Assembly: GCA_963812915.1 (NCBI GenBank)
Contig: CAWEXB010000008.1
Coordinates: 124,001-188,000, forward strand
Length of the DNA: 64,000 nt
Origin: JACVRW01 sp963812915
GTDB lineage: Bacteria > Actinomycetota > Thermoleophilia > Solirubrobacterales > Thermoleophilaceae
Direction: 5' to 3'
Positions 34,397 to 42,417 of this stretch are shown here, piece by piece. The notes beneath the pieces were generated by a model. That model was not told where the DNA came from. It did not search any database and saw nothing but the letters and a program-made list of their open reading frames with translations. Made by a program: the position numbers and the translations under genes. Every line of letters starts with the position of its first letter. Position 1 is the stretch's first letter.

Positions 34397-35697
34397 GCCA
34401 GCATCCGGCCGTCCATCGGGTGCAGGGTGAAGATGACCGGGCCGTCCGGGCCGACAAGCACGTTCTCCTCGAGCCGCACCGTCTGCTGGAGTCCCGGGTG
34501 GCCGGCGAACGTCTCGATCGCGAAGTACATGTTCTCCTCGAGCGGAGCGGGATAGTCGAGCGAGTAGGCGCGGGAGACCCACATGCCCTCGTAGAGGGAC
34601 AGGCCGATCGAGTGGGCGAACTGCTGGAGGCTGACGCTTCCGTAGCGGTCGTCGTCGTACACGGGGAACTTCGCGGCCACGTCGGCCGTCGTGTTTCCGG
34701 GCCGGAGCTCCGCGAGCGCCGCGTAGAGCGAGTCGTGGCACTCCCGGTAGAGCCGCTTGATCTCATCGGTCGGCTCCGCATCCACCAGGAAGCAGCGGAC
34801 GAAGTCGATGAAGTAGCCGCCCGGCCCGACGGCGTTGATGTCGACGATCACGAGGTCGCCCTGGCGGATCAGCTTGTCGCTGTGCCAGCGCCGGTATGGG
34901 CTCGTGTTGCCGCCGGAGGCGCAGATGATGTCGTAGACGAAGTCCGCTCCCTCGGCGTAGAAGAACTCGTTGACCTTCGCCGTGATGTCCGCCTCGCGCA
35001 CGCCCGGCTTGAGCCACTCGTTCTCGATCTTCCACATCGCGGCGTCGCCGAGCGAGGAGCTGATCTTGAGCAGCTCGATCTCGTCCGGGGTCTTCACGCG
35101 CCGGGCGCTCGACATCGACGGCCAGGCGTTGACCAGGTCGAGCCCGCGCTGCTGAAACGCCGCCATGGAGCTCATGTCGGCGGTGTCGATGCCGATCCGC
35201 TCCTTCTCCACGCCCGCCTCGCGCAGCACCTCGACGACCGAGTCGGCCATCCGCCCGACCATCATCTCCTCGGCGCCCTCGGCCCAGCGCCAGGTGAACG
35301 CCGGCCTGATGTTGCCGTTCAGCCAGGGTGCGTCGAGCTTCGCGCATTCGAAGTCGGAGCCGACCGTCTCGAACAGGACCGGGTCGCCGTCGCGCGGAAG
35401 CACGGCATAGCGGATGAAGATGTTGTGCTTCCAGTTGCCCTGGAAGGTGCCGGTCACGTAGCGGATGTTCTCGCCGACGAACAGGATGAGCCCGCCGAGA
35501 TCGTGCGCCTCCATGGCCGCACGCGCACGGGCCAGGCGGTCTCGCCGCAGGCGATCGTGGTCCACCCGCTGCTGCCAGTCGGTCGAGGTCTGGCTGTAGA
35601 GCCGACGGGGATCGGTGTGGTGCGGCCGCCCGATGAACGAGGTGTCCAGCTGGTGGTCGCGCGGCGCCTGACGCTCGGCACGGTCGGTGATGCTCAT
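34393..35697 (-). CDS. M24-family metallopeptidase (Xaa-Pro peptidase/creatinase-like), intact metal site
   Basis: A 434-residue enzyme. All five M24 metal ligands are in place: Asp in IVDINAVG, Asp in YFIDFVRCF, His in QFAHSIGL, Glu in AIETFAG, Glu in LEENVLV. The N-terminal domain carries LFVGENIRYVTGTFQG, equivalent to the first M24 protein at 13096. It should therefore be a true dinuclear hydrolase of an imido/amide bond (Xaa-Pro peptides or a related small amide). The ATG at 35697 is 35 bp after the binding-protein stop. It is the only one of the three M24 proteins with a complete site. Confidence 0.83.
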   Translation of the reverse strand: MSITDRAERQAPRDHQLDTSFIGRPHHTDPRRLYSQTSTDWQQRVDHDRLRRDRLARARAAMEAHDLGGLILFVGENIRYVTGTFQGNWKHNIFIRYAVLPRDGDPVLFETVGSDFECAKLDAPWLNGNIRPAFTWRWAEGAEEMMVGRMADSVVEVLREAGVEKERIGIDTADMSSMAAFQQRGLDLVNAWPSMSSARRVKTPDEIELLKISSSLGDAAMWKIENEWLKPGVREADITAKVNEFFYAEGADFVYDIICASGGNTSPYRRWHSDKLIRQGDLVIVDINAVGPGGYFIDFVRCFLVDAEPTDEIKRLYRECHDSLYAALAELRPGNTTADVAAKFPVYDDDRYGSVSLQQFAHSIGLSLYEGMWVSRAYSLDYPAPLEENMYFAIETFAGHPGLQQTVRLEENVLVGPDGPVIFTLHPMDGRMLA

Positions 35698-35732
35698 GTT
35701 GTGCTCCTTGATGGGGCGGACGTCACGCCGGA

Positions 35733-36818
35733 TCAGTTGTTCTCCTGCGCCCACTGCTCGGCTGCCTGCTCCACCTCGGCGCGATCGAAATCGTTGATCT
35801 CCCTGATCAGCTCGTCGTTCAGCGCCGGCTGAACGTCGACCGTCTCCTCGAGGATCCCGGCACGGGACAGGACGTCCTGGCCGGTAGCCCACACGTCGGG
35901 CCGCAGGTCGCCGATGCGCTCGGGATCGTCGGGCTTCATGAGCTGGATGGCCAGGTCGAGCGCAGCTTCACCGCTCGCCTCGTTGCGCCACTCCGCCGGG
36001 ACCTTCTCGCGGACGATGGCCTCCACCACCTCGCGATTGACCTGCCCGACGTACTGCGCCTTCGCCCAGGCGCGCAGGAACCCGACGATCGCCTCCCGCT
36101 TCTCCTGCAGCGTGTCGGGCAGCGTCGCCAAGGGGTTGCCGTCGATCTTGCCGACGTCCTCGGGAGTGATGTTGCGCAGCGGGACGCCGTTGGCCTCGAG
36201 CGCGGTGAAGTCGGAGGCATTCCCCACGTACGCCTGGATCTCGTCGTCCTCGAAGAGCTTGGCGACCAGCGGGCCACTGGTGCCCACCACGGCGGTGTCC
36301 ACGTCGTCCTTCGAGACGCCGGCCGCGTCGAGCATGGCGTCGAGGAACCTGGTGCTCTCCTCCGACTCGAGACCCACCCTCTGCCCGGCCACACCATTGA
36401 TGTCCTGGATGTCGCTGTCCTCGGGCACGACGATTCCGGCCGTGTTCGTGTGCTGGGGGCTGAAGATCACCTGGTGTTCTCCGCCCTTGGCACGCGCCAG
36501 GATGATCTCGTCCACGTCGGCGAACGACACGTCCGCGTCGCCGTTGTCAAGGAAGGCGGTCGCGGAGATCTCCTCCGCCGCCGGCGCCAGCTTCGGCTGG
36601 ACGTTCTCCTCCTCGAAGAAGCCGAGCTCCTCGGCCACGAGCGGCGGGTAGAAGAGCAGCGAGGGCGGCGTCGGCAGCGCGTACACGACCTCGCCGCCGC
36701 CCTGCGACGCTTGGTCGCCGCCGCCCGAGTCGTCGTCGTCGCCGCAGGCCACCAGCGACAGGATCGCGGCGGTGATTAGCGCCAGTGCAACCCGATTGCG
36801 TTTCCTGAACACGTGCAT
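35733..36818 (-). CDS. ABC transporter substrate-binding lipoprotein, SsuA/THI5 (NMT1) family
   Basis: A 361-residue lipoprotein. The signal peptide has its lipobox at C25 (LVAC), followed by GDDDD and a Gly-rich linker. The NMT1/THI5-like fold includes LLFYPPLVAEELGFFEEENV and GQRVGLESEES. Members bind sulfonates, nitrate, thiamine precursors, or aromatic acids. It supplies the permease and ATPase encoded just upstream in the transcript. ATG 36818; 28-bp gap from the permease stop. Confidence 0.88.
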   Translation of the reverse strand: MHVFRKRNRVALALITAAILSLVACGDDDDSGGGDQASQGGGEVVYALPTPPSLLFYPPLVAEELGFFEEENVQPKLAPAAEEISATAFLDNGDADVSFADVDEIILARAKGGEHQVIFSPQHTNTAGIVVPEDSDIQDINGVAGQRVGLESEESTRFLDAMLDAAGVSKDDVDTAVVGTSGPLVAKLFEDDEIQAYVGNASDFTALEANGVPLRNITPEDVGKIDGNPLATLPDTLQEKREAIVGFLRAWAKAQYVGQVNREVVEAIVREKVPAEWRNEASGEAALDLAIQLMKPDDPERIGDLRPDVWATGQDVLSRAGILEETVDVQPALNDELIREINDFDRAEVEQAAEQWAQENN

Positions 36819-36846
36819 TCCTCCCGTTCTGCCTTGAGCCCTCCGC

Positions 36847-37740
36847 CTAGGTTTTCTCCGCGAGCGTCGGGTGCGGCTCCGATGCCGCCCCCTGCCGAGC
36901 GAGCTTCCTGCGCGCCCGCGCCGCGCGGCGGCGCGTACGCGCGGCGAGCCTCCCGTCGTGCAGCCAGAACACGGTGGCCCGCTCGAGCCACTCCATCACG
37001 CCATATAGGAGGAGCCCGAGGATCATCAGCATCAGGATCACGGCGAAGGCGTCGGCGATCGCGAGCTGGCTGCTGAACTGCTGGACCAGGACCCCGAGCC
37101 CGCGCTCGGCCGAGATGAACTCCCCCACCACCGCGCCGACCAGCGCCAGGCCCGCGGCCGTCTTCAGCCCGGCGAACAGGACGGGCAGCGAGCTGGGGAC
37201 CATCAGGCGCATGAACGTCTGCAGCCTGCTGGCCCCGAGCGACCGGAACATCTCGCGCGCCTCCTCGTCCACGGTCAGGATGCCGGTCAGCGCGTTCACG
37301 TAAACGGGGAAGAACGCGATGATCGCCGCGATCCAAATCTTCGAGCTATAGCCGAACCCGGCCCACGCGATGATCAGCGGGGCGATCGCAATCCGCGGCG
37401 TGACCTGCAGCGCCACGGCGTAGGGGCCGAGCATCTGGCGCATGATCGGAGAGAGACCCGAGGGGATGGCCAGCGCCAGACCGAGGGCGGAGCCGAGCGC
37501 GAAGCCCGCGACTGTCTCCCACAGCGTCGCGCCGATGTCGTCCCAGACGAAGTCGCTCGTGATGAGGTCGGCGAAGGCCTCCACGATGTCGAGTGGATGG
37601 GGAAGGATCGTTTCCGCGACCCAGTCGAGGGCGAGCGCCAGCTCCCAGAGCGCGATGAGGAACGCGAGGAAGAACAGCGGCGGCCAGAGCCTCCTCGCGA
37701 TTCGGATCGGCGACAGCCTCGACAGCGCGCTACGCCTCAT
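36847..37740 (-). CDS. ABC transporter permease, SsuC/TauC type
   Basis: A 297-residue inner-membrane protein with about six helices. It has the BPD-type EAA loop (EEAREMFRSLGASRLQTFMRLMVPSSLP region) that docks to the ATPase, and a basic C-terminal tail. It belongs to the sulfonate/nitrate/taurine/pyrimidine-precursor permease family. Start ATG at 37740, overlapping the ATPase stop by 11 bp. Confidence 0.9.
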   Translation of the reverse strand: MRRSALSRLSPIRIARRLWPPLFFLAFLIALWELALALDWVAETILPHPLDIVEAFADLITSDFVWDDIGATLWETVAGFALGSALGLALAIPSGLSPIMRQMLGPYAVALQVTPRIAIAPLIIAWAGFGYSSKIWIAAIIAFFPVYVNALTGILTVDEEAREMFRSLGASRLQTFMRLMVPSSLPVLFAGLKTAAGLALVGAVVGEFISAERGLGVLVQQFSSQLAIADAFAVILMLMILGLLLYGVMEWLERATVFWLHDGRLAARTRRRAARARRKLARQGAASEPHPTLAEKT

Positions 37741-38578
37741 GGACGCGCCGGTCCTCGCGATCGATGTCCTCTTCCCCCGGACCCTGAAGTCCCTTGTGCG
37801 CCCGTAGCACCAGCTCCTGGAACTCGCTCTCGGCGGCCATCTCCGGAACGCGGGGCCGCTCGAACGGCACGCGCAGCACGTCCGCGATCCGACCGGGCCG
37901 GGGCGTCATCACGATCACCCGGTCGGCGAGCATCACCGCCTCGGCGATGTTGTGCGTCACGAGCAGCGCGGTCGCGGACGTCCGCTCGTGGACGCTGAGC
38001 AGTTCGAGGTTCAGACGCTCGCGCGTGAGCTGGTCGACCGCCGCGAACGGCTCGTCGAGCAGGAGCACCTCGACCCCCACCATGAGCAGTCGCGCCAACG
38101 CGACGCGCTGCTGCATGCCCCCGGAGAGGTGGCGGGGGTAGGTGTGCTCGAAGCCGGACAGCCCGACGAGGTCGAGCAACTCATAGGCGTCCCGCTCGGC
38201 GGCGGAGTCGGTCCGGCCGTGAAGCGTGCGGGGCAGGAGCGCGTTCTGCAGTGCGGTCCGCCAGGGCAGGAGAGTCGGTCGTTGGAACATGAGCGCGACG
38301 TCCTGCCTCGGCTCGGTCACCTCGACGCCGTTGACGGAGATCGTCCCTGCCGTGAGCGGGATCAGCCCGGCGATCAGCCGCAGCAGCGTCGACTTGCCGC
38401 AGCCGCTCGGGCCAACCACCGAAACGAACTCACCGGCTTTTGCGTCGAGGCTGACCCGGTCGAGAGCGAGGACTCCACCCTCGAACTCCTTCACCGCGTC
38501 GGCAACCGTGATCCTGCCGCGCTCCCCGTGCGCACCTGCGGGGCCTCGCTCGGCAAGCGCGCCTCTCCTCTTGTGCAC
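37730..38578 (-). CDS. ABC transporter ATPase, SsuB/TauB type
   Basis: A 282-residue ATPase. It shows Walker A GPSGCGKST, Q-loop MFQRPTLLPW, signature LSGGMQQRVALARLL and Walker B VLLLDEPFAAVD, all typical of the nitrate/sulfonate group. I place the start at GTG 38578. The frame is open to ATG 38674, but that would translate the LacI-type operators at 38617-38645. It is first in the unit ATPase-permease-binding protein-M24-SDR. Confidence 0.85.
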   Translation of the reverse strand: MHKRRGALAERGPAGAHGERGRITVADAVKEFEGGVLALDRVSLDAKAGEFVSVVGPSGCGKSTLLRLIAGLIPLTAGTISVNGVEVTEPRQDVALMFQRPTLLPWRTALQNALLPRTLHGRTDSAAERDAYELLDLVGLSGFEHTYPRHLSGGMQQRVALARLLMVGVEVLLLDEPFAAVDQLTRERLNLELLSVHERTSATALLVTHNIAEAVMLADRVIVMTPRPGRIADVLRVPFERPRVPEMAAESEFQELVLRAHKGLQGPGEEDIDREDRRVHEA

Positions 38579-38616
38579 CCGGGCGAATCCCTCCCCACAA
38601 TCCGCGAAATGCGACC

Positions 38617-38645
38617 TGCAAACGTTTGTGGTGCAAACGTTTGCG
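38617..38645. promoter_or_regulatory. Two tandem LacI-type operators upstream of the SsuABC-like unit
   Basis: TGCAAACGTTTGTG (38617-38630) and TGCAAACGTTTGCG (38632-38645), one base apart, between the 3' end of lacI and the ATPase start. The arrangement mirrors the double site at 30782-30808. Confidence 0.78.
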
Positions 38646-38689
38646 ATCGTATCTGCGCCCGGGAGGCGCGTCAAGCATGGTTGGTGTTA

Positions 38690-38709
38690 ACGCCGGTTTA
38701 AGCCGGCGT
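38690..38709. terminator. Hairpin at the end of lacI, possible terminator
   Basis: 7-bp inverted repeat ACGCCGG / CCGGCGT with a 6-base loop, overlapping the lacI stop codon (38698-38700). No T run follows, so termination is uncertain. It could equally insulate the promoter of the next unit. Confidence 0.35.
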
Positions 38710-39747
38710 CGCGGGCGCGCTCGTCGAGCTTCGCACCACCAGCGTAGGCTCGAGCCGGATGTGCCGCGGTTCCCCGTCTGCGCCCTGCAGTCGCTCGAGC
38801 ATCAGCTCTGCGGCGGCGGACCCGATCTCGTAGTGGGGTATGTGGATCGTCGTGAGCGGCGGCTGGAAGCGCGCCGCAAAGGGCATGTCGTTGAAGCCGA
38901 CGACCGAGACCTCCCCCGGGCAATCGACCCCTCGCTCGGCGAACATGTCGAGGCAGCCGAGCGCCAGCAGGTCATTCGCCGCTGCGACGGCGGTGAAGTC
39001 GCGGCCGCCGTCGAGCAGCCGCCCGCAGAGCCGCGCGCCCTCCGACTCCGTGAACGCCTCGCTCACCACGATGAGCTCCGGATCGGGATGGAGCCCCGCC
39101 TCCTCCATGGCCGCGAGGAAGCCCTCGTGCCGGTCGAATCCGGTTGAGTAGTCGAGCGGTCCGGAGATGTGGGCGATCCTGCGATGACCGAGCTCGATCA
39201 GGTGCTCGACGGCGAGCCGCTGTCCACGGCGATCGTCGGCGGTTGCGGAGCTGATCGGAATCCCCGGGAGCCAGCGGTTCACGAGCACCAGCTCGAGTCC
39301 CGCCGCCACCACCTCGTCGAACAGGCCGTGGTCGCGGCGCGCCGTGGCGGCGATGATGCCGTCAACCTGCCGCGCACGCATCGCCTGCGTGTCGAGCAGC
39401 TCACGCTCGGGATCGTTATCGGTGTTCGCGATCAGCGACGTGTAGCCGGCAACCTCGAGCCTGTCCTCGATCCCGCGCAGGATCGGCGGGAAGAGCGGAT
39501 TGGTGAGATCGGGAATAAGCACGCCGACCGTGTAGGAGCGGTTCGTCTTGAGCCCGCGCGCGATCGGGTTGGGCCGATAGCCGACCTCCTCGGCTGCGCG
39601 CAGCACCCGCTGGGCCGTCTCCTGGTTGACGAGCGAGCGCGTCTCCACGTTGAGCGCGCGGGAGGCCGTGGCCGGGTGCACCCCGGCCAGCCGGGCGACG
39701 TCTCGGAGCGTGGCCCTGGCGCCGGGTCTCGCGGTGGGCGCGGCCAT
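38698..39747 (-). CDS. LacI-family transcriptional regulator
   Basis: A 349-residue repressor. The N-terminal helix-turn-helix (13-33, TLRDVARLAGVHPATASRALN) and the hinge are followed by a periplasmic-binding-like sensor domain (VGVLIPDLTNPLFPPILRGIE; DGIIAATAR; ISGPLDYSTGFDR). It likely releases DNA when it binds the pathway's inducer. Eight near-identical 14-bp palindromes in this window, including one 12 bp before its own ATG (39747), make it the probable master regulator of the 9.8-41.4 kb region and autoregulated. The inducer is unknown; sugars are common for the family, but the regulated genes are not sugar genes. Confidence 0.9.
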   Translation of the reverse strand: MAAPTARPGARATLRDVARLAGVHPATASRALNVETRSLVNQETAQRVLRAAEEVGYRPNPIARGLKTNRSYTVGVLIPDLTNPLFPPILRGIEDRLEVAGYTSLIANTDNDPERELLDTQAMRARQVDGIIAATARRDHGLFDEVVAAGLELVLVNRWLPGIPISSATADDRRGQRLAVEHLIELGHRRIAHISGPLDYSTGFDRHEGFLAAMEEAGLHPDPELIVVSEAFTESEGARLCGRLLDGGRDFTAVAAANDLLALGCLDMFAERGVDCPGEVSVVGFNDMPFAARFQPPLTTIHIPHYEIGSAAAELMLERLQGADGEPRHIRLEPTLVVRSSTSAPATPA

Positions 39748-39759
39748 CGTCCAGCATTA

Positions 39760-39773
39760 TGCATACGTTTGCA
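39760..39773. promoter_or_regulatory. LacI-type operator between lacI and the MFS gene
   Basis: TGCATACGTTTGCA, 13 of 14 positions equal to the perfect site at 12730, inside the 41-bp divergent region. It can control both lacI (start 39747) and the MFS gene (start 39789). Confidence 0.75.
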
Positions 39774-39788
39774 GCGTCTTCGGAGCCC

Positions 39789-41429
39789 ATGACACGGAGC
39801 GCCCCTTCTCAGCCCGAGGCTCCTGCGGCGAGCGACTCCGCGCTCGCGCCGCTGCGCCGTGGCGGCTTCCGTGCGGTCTGGTCGGCGCTGGCGGGCTCGC
39901 AGCTCGTGATCTGGATGAACACCGTCGGCGCGGTAACGGTCATCGCCTCGGTGTCCGACTCGGCCACCCTGATCGCGTTGGTTCAGACGGCGAACAGCGT
40001 GCCGGCGGTTCTACTGGCCCTGCTCACGGGCACGGTGGCCGACATCGTCGACCGGCGGCGACTCGCCCTCGGCGCGCAGCTCCTGATGCTCGCCGCCGTT
40101 GCGGGACTGGCGGTGCTGACCCTGACGGACACGGTGACGGCAGTCACCGTGCTCGGCCTCACCTTCGCCCTCGGGGCGGGCATGGCCACCACGTTCGTCA
40201 TCTACCAGGCGCTTACCCCGGACTTCGTGCCCCGCGCCGAGCTGCCGGCCGCCGTGGCCCTCAACGGGGTGGCCATCAACCTGGCACGTGCCGTCGGCCC
40301 CGCCCTGGCCGGGCTCCTGATCGCGATCCTCAGCGCGGGCGCCCTGTTTGCAATCGAGGGGGTCCTGATGGCGGTGGTGATCGCGGTGGTGGTGGCGCTG
40401 AGGGCGCCCGCCGGCCAGCGCGCGTCGCCCGAGCGGCTGGCGCCGGCCATGCGCGCCGGTCTGCGCTTCGTGCGCTTCTCCCGGCCCGTGCGAGCCGTCC
40501 TCGTCCGCGGCGCCCTGTTCTCGGTCTTTGCCAGCGCGCTCTGGGCCCTCCTGCCGGTGGTGGCGCTCGAGCGCCTGGACCTCGGCTCCCGCGGCTTCGG
40601 GCTCCTCATGGGGTGCGTCGGGGCGGGCGCGATCGCCGGCGCCGCCCTCCTTCCGCGCCTGCGGCGGCGACTCTCGCTAGATCGCATGCTCGTGGGTGCG
40701 ACGCTGGGGGTGGCGGCGGGGCTCCTGGCCCTTGCCTACGTGTCGAGCGTGCCGCTCGTAGGGGTGGCGGTCTTCCTAACCGGCGGCTGCTGGCTGACCG
40801 TCCTCTCCTCCCTCAACACCGTGGCCCAGAGGGTGGCGCCCGGCTGGGTACGCGGACGCACGCTCGCCACGTTCCAGCTGGTCATGCAGGGGGGCCTCGC
40901 GCTGGGAAGCCTCGCCCTCGGTTTGATCACGGGCGCGGCCGGGGTGCGCGCCGGGCTGCTGATCGGCGCCTGCGGCCTCGCGGTCGGGACGCTGGGGCCG
41001 CGACGGTGGCCGCTCGGACACTCGGAGCTGGCCGACCTCTCCCCCGCCGGGACCTGGTCCGACCCGACGGGCCCGCTCGAGCCGGTCCCGAGCGACGGAC
41101 CCGTGCTTGTCACGGTCGAGTACACGATCGACTCCTCCGACGCGGCCGAGTTCGTTGCCGCGATGCAGGAGCTCGGCCGGGTGCGCCGCCGCGACGGGGC
41201 GTACCGCTGGAATCTCTACGAGGACCTCGAAGCTCCGGGGTGCTACCTCGAGACCTTCGTCGTCGACTCGTGGGAGGAGCATCTTCGCCAGCACGCCCGG
41301 CTGACCGTCGCCGACCTCGACTTGGAGCGGCGCGCCAAGTCGATGCACCGCGGTCCCGAGCCTCCCGTGGTGCGGCATCTGCTCTGGGCGCCCGCCGCGC
41401 TCCGGGCCGAGAGGCGGCCGACCGGCTAG
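39789..41429 (+). CDS. MFS transporter (EntS/DUF894 type) with a C-terminal ABM-like domain
   Basis: A 546-residue protein. Residues 1-415 are an MFS permease with about twelve helices and the loop-2/3 motif GTVADIVDRRRLALG. Residues about 430-520 are a soluble ferredoxin-like domain of the antibiotic-biosynthesis-monooxygenase (ABM) type (VLVTVEYTIDSSDAAEFVAAMQEL; RWNLYEDLEAPGCYLETF). This two-part layout is known in the MFS_3 family and its purpose is unclear. I prefer ATG 39789; the earlier ATG at 39759 lies within the operator. It is divergent from lacI. Confidence 0.85.
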   Translation: MTRSAPSQPEAPAASDSALAPLRRGGFRAVWSALAGSQLVIWMNTVGAVTVIASVSDSATLIALVQTANSVPAVLLALLTGTVADIVDRRRLALGAQLLMLAAVAGLAVLTLTDTVTAVTVLGLTFALGAGMATTFVIYQALTPDFVPRAELPAAVALNGVAINLARAVGPALAGLLIAILSAGALFAIEGVLMAVVIAVVVALRAPAGQRASPERLAPAMRAGLRFVRFSRPVRAVLVRGALFSVFASALWALLPVVALERLDLGSRGFGLLMGCVGAGAIAGAALLPRLRRRLSLDRMLVGATLGVAAGLLALAYVSSVPLVGVAVFLTGGCWLTVLSSLNTVAQRVAPGWVRGRTLATFQLVMQGGLALGSLALGLITGAAGVRAGLLIGACGLAVGTLGPRRWPLGHSELADLSPAGTWSDPTGPLEPVPSDGPVLVTVEYTIDSSDAAEFVAAMQELGRVRRRDGAYRWNLYEDLEAPGCYLETFVVDSWEEHLRQHARLTVADLDLERRAKSMHRGPEPPVVRHLLWAPAALRAERRPTG

Positions 41430-41439
41430 CCTCAGGGCC

Positions 41440-41709
41440 ATGTGCCGCAACATCCGCACCCTCTACAACTTTGAGCCGCCCACGACCAACGAGGAGGTCC
41501 GCGACGCGGCCCTCCAGTACGTCCGGAAGATCAGCGGGTTCACGAAGCCCTCGCAGGCAAACGCCGAGGCGTTCGAGCGCGCCGTGGACGCCGTTACCGA
41601 AGCCTCGACCCGGCTGCTCGACGACCTCGTGACCAACGCCCCGCCCAAGGACCGCGAGGTCGAGGCGGCGAAGCGGCGGGCTCGATCGGCGCAGCGGTAC
41701 GCGGCTTAG
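41440..41709 (+). CDS. DUF2277 family protein
   Basis: An 89-residue protein beginning MCRNIRTLYNFEPP, the invariant start of DUF2277, and continuing with the conserved KISGFTKPSQAN and APPKDREVEAAK blocks. The function is unknown; it is widespread as a stand-alone gene in actinobacteria and proteobacteria. ATG 41440, 10 bp after the MFS gene. Confidence 0.9.
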   Translation: MCRNIRTLYNFEPPTTNEEVRDAALQYVRKISGFTKPSQANAEAFERAVDAVTEASTRLLDDLVTNAPPKDREVEAAKRRARSAQRYAA

Positions 41710-41792
41710 TCCCGGCCCCCGGCCGGCCGCTCGGGGCTGGGTAGGAGTGCGGACCCGGCCCCGCTGGGAGCCCGGCCGTCGCGAATCTTCAC

Positions 41793-41838
41793 GCGTTCGA
41801 CCTTCAGTTGCTTATCGCAAGGGAACGTCGAACGCGTC
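41793..41838. repeat. Hairpin repeat, copy D
   Basis: GCGTTCGACCTTCAGTTG, loop CTTAT, then CGCAAGGGAACGTCGAACGCG. It has the same left flank (GCGAATCTTCACG) as copy A at 12.85 kb and is the first half of a tandem pair. Confidence 0.75.
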
Positions 41839-41864
41839 GGCTCGGCGGGGACGAAATCGCCGTC

Positions 41865-41910
41865 CGTTCGACCTTCGGTTGCTTATCCCAGCGGAAGGTC
41901 GAACGCGTCG
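41865..41910. repeat. Hairpin repeat, copy E
   Basis: CGTTCGACCTTCGGTTG, loop CTTAT, then CCCAGCGGAAGGTCGAACGCG. It is the second half of the D/E pair. The spacer to D (GGCTCGGCGGGGACGAAATCGCC) matches the A/B spacer at most positions. Confidence 0.75.
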
Positions 41911-41944
41911 GGACCGCCCGCCACGCGCAGCGCCCCCGAGCCCG

Positions 41945-42182
41945 GTGGATCAAGGCCGACCGGCTGCACCCGCTCATCCCGCGCGAGACGCCGCGCTGGC
42001 GCAAGCTCTACGAGGGGCGCGCCTCCGTCGAGCGCGAGTTCGGACGCCTCAAGCATGAGTGGGCGTTGCTCCCGCTTCGGGTACGCGGAATCGAGCGGGT
42101 CCAGCTTCACGCCGACCTCACCATCCTGGCGAAGCTCGCCTGCGCGCTCACAAGGGCGCGAACCGTGCCGCTCGCGGCGTAG
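41945..42182 (+). pseudogene. Transposase remnant, C-terminal part of a DDE transposase
   Basis: About 78 codons resembling the C-terminus of an IS4/IS1182-type DDE transposase: KADRLHPLIPRETPRWRKLY, then RASVEREFGRLKHEWALLPL (the last part holds the catalytic Glu region, VEREFGRLK) and LHADLTILAKLACAL. No start codon or upstream domain is present. The 5' side runs directly into hairpin repeat E. It is clearly non-functional. Confidence 0.75.
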
Positions 42183-42377
42183 CCGCTCCCACGTCCAACT
42201 GGCCCCACAGTCGATCCCGTTTGCCTCCGGGTGCGTTGCCTCGCCGCGTTTGCCGCGTGTCGGCGTACTACCGCTCTGGGGCTGGAACTATTGGCCGCAG
42301 GGCCAGTTGAGGGAACCTTACTCCTATTGCATGGCGACCGAGAGCGAGTTTCGCTAATCGTTTCGCTACCCCTCCTG

Positions 42378-42404
42378 GTCCGACCGGCGACAGGTCGAAC
42401 GCGT
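42378..42404. repeat. Partial hairpin repeat, copy F
   Basis: GTCCGACC, a 7-base spacer, then AGGTCGAACGCGT. The right arm is identical over 13 bases (AGGTCGAACGCGT) to that of copy E at 41896-41908, while the stem interior and CTTAT loop are missing. The transposase remnant lies between these two identical arms. Confidence 0.5.
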
Positions 42405-42417
42405 GCGGGCGGCCGCC

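Larger units (their letters stand above)
41710..42417. other. 708-bp intergenic region: hairpin-repeat pair, transposase remnant, partial hairpin
   Basis: No intact gene. From left: tandem hairpins D (41793-41838) and E (41865-41910), a transposase 3' fragment (about 41945-42182), a 10-bp inverted repeat (42196-42205 with 42300-42309, CAACTGGCCC), and a collapsed hairpin copy (42378-42404). It looks like a site of past insertion and decay between the two large catabolic blocks. Confidence 0.65.

Noticed and set aside
37730..38674. ATG 38674 as start of the SsuB-like ATPase
   Set aside because: It would place both LacI-type operators inside the coding sequence and adds residues without family similarity.
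42183..42360. Intact insertion sequence with terminal repeats
   Set aside because: A 10-bp inverted repeat (42196/42300) is present but it does not enclose the transposase remnant and no target duplication is visible.
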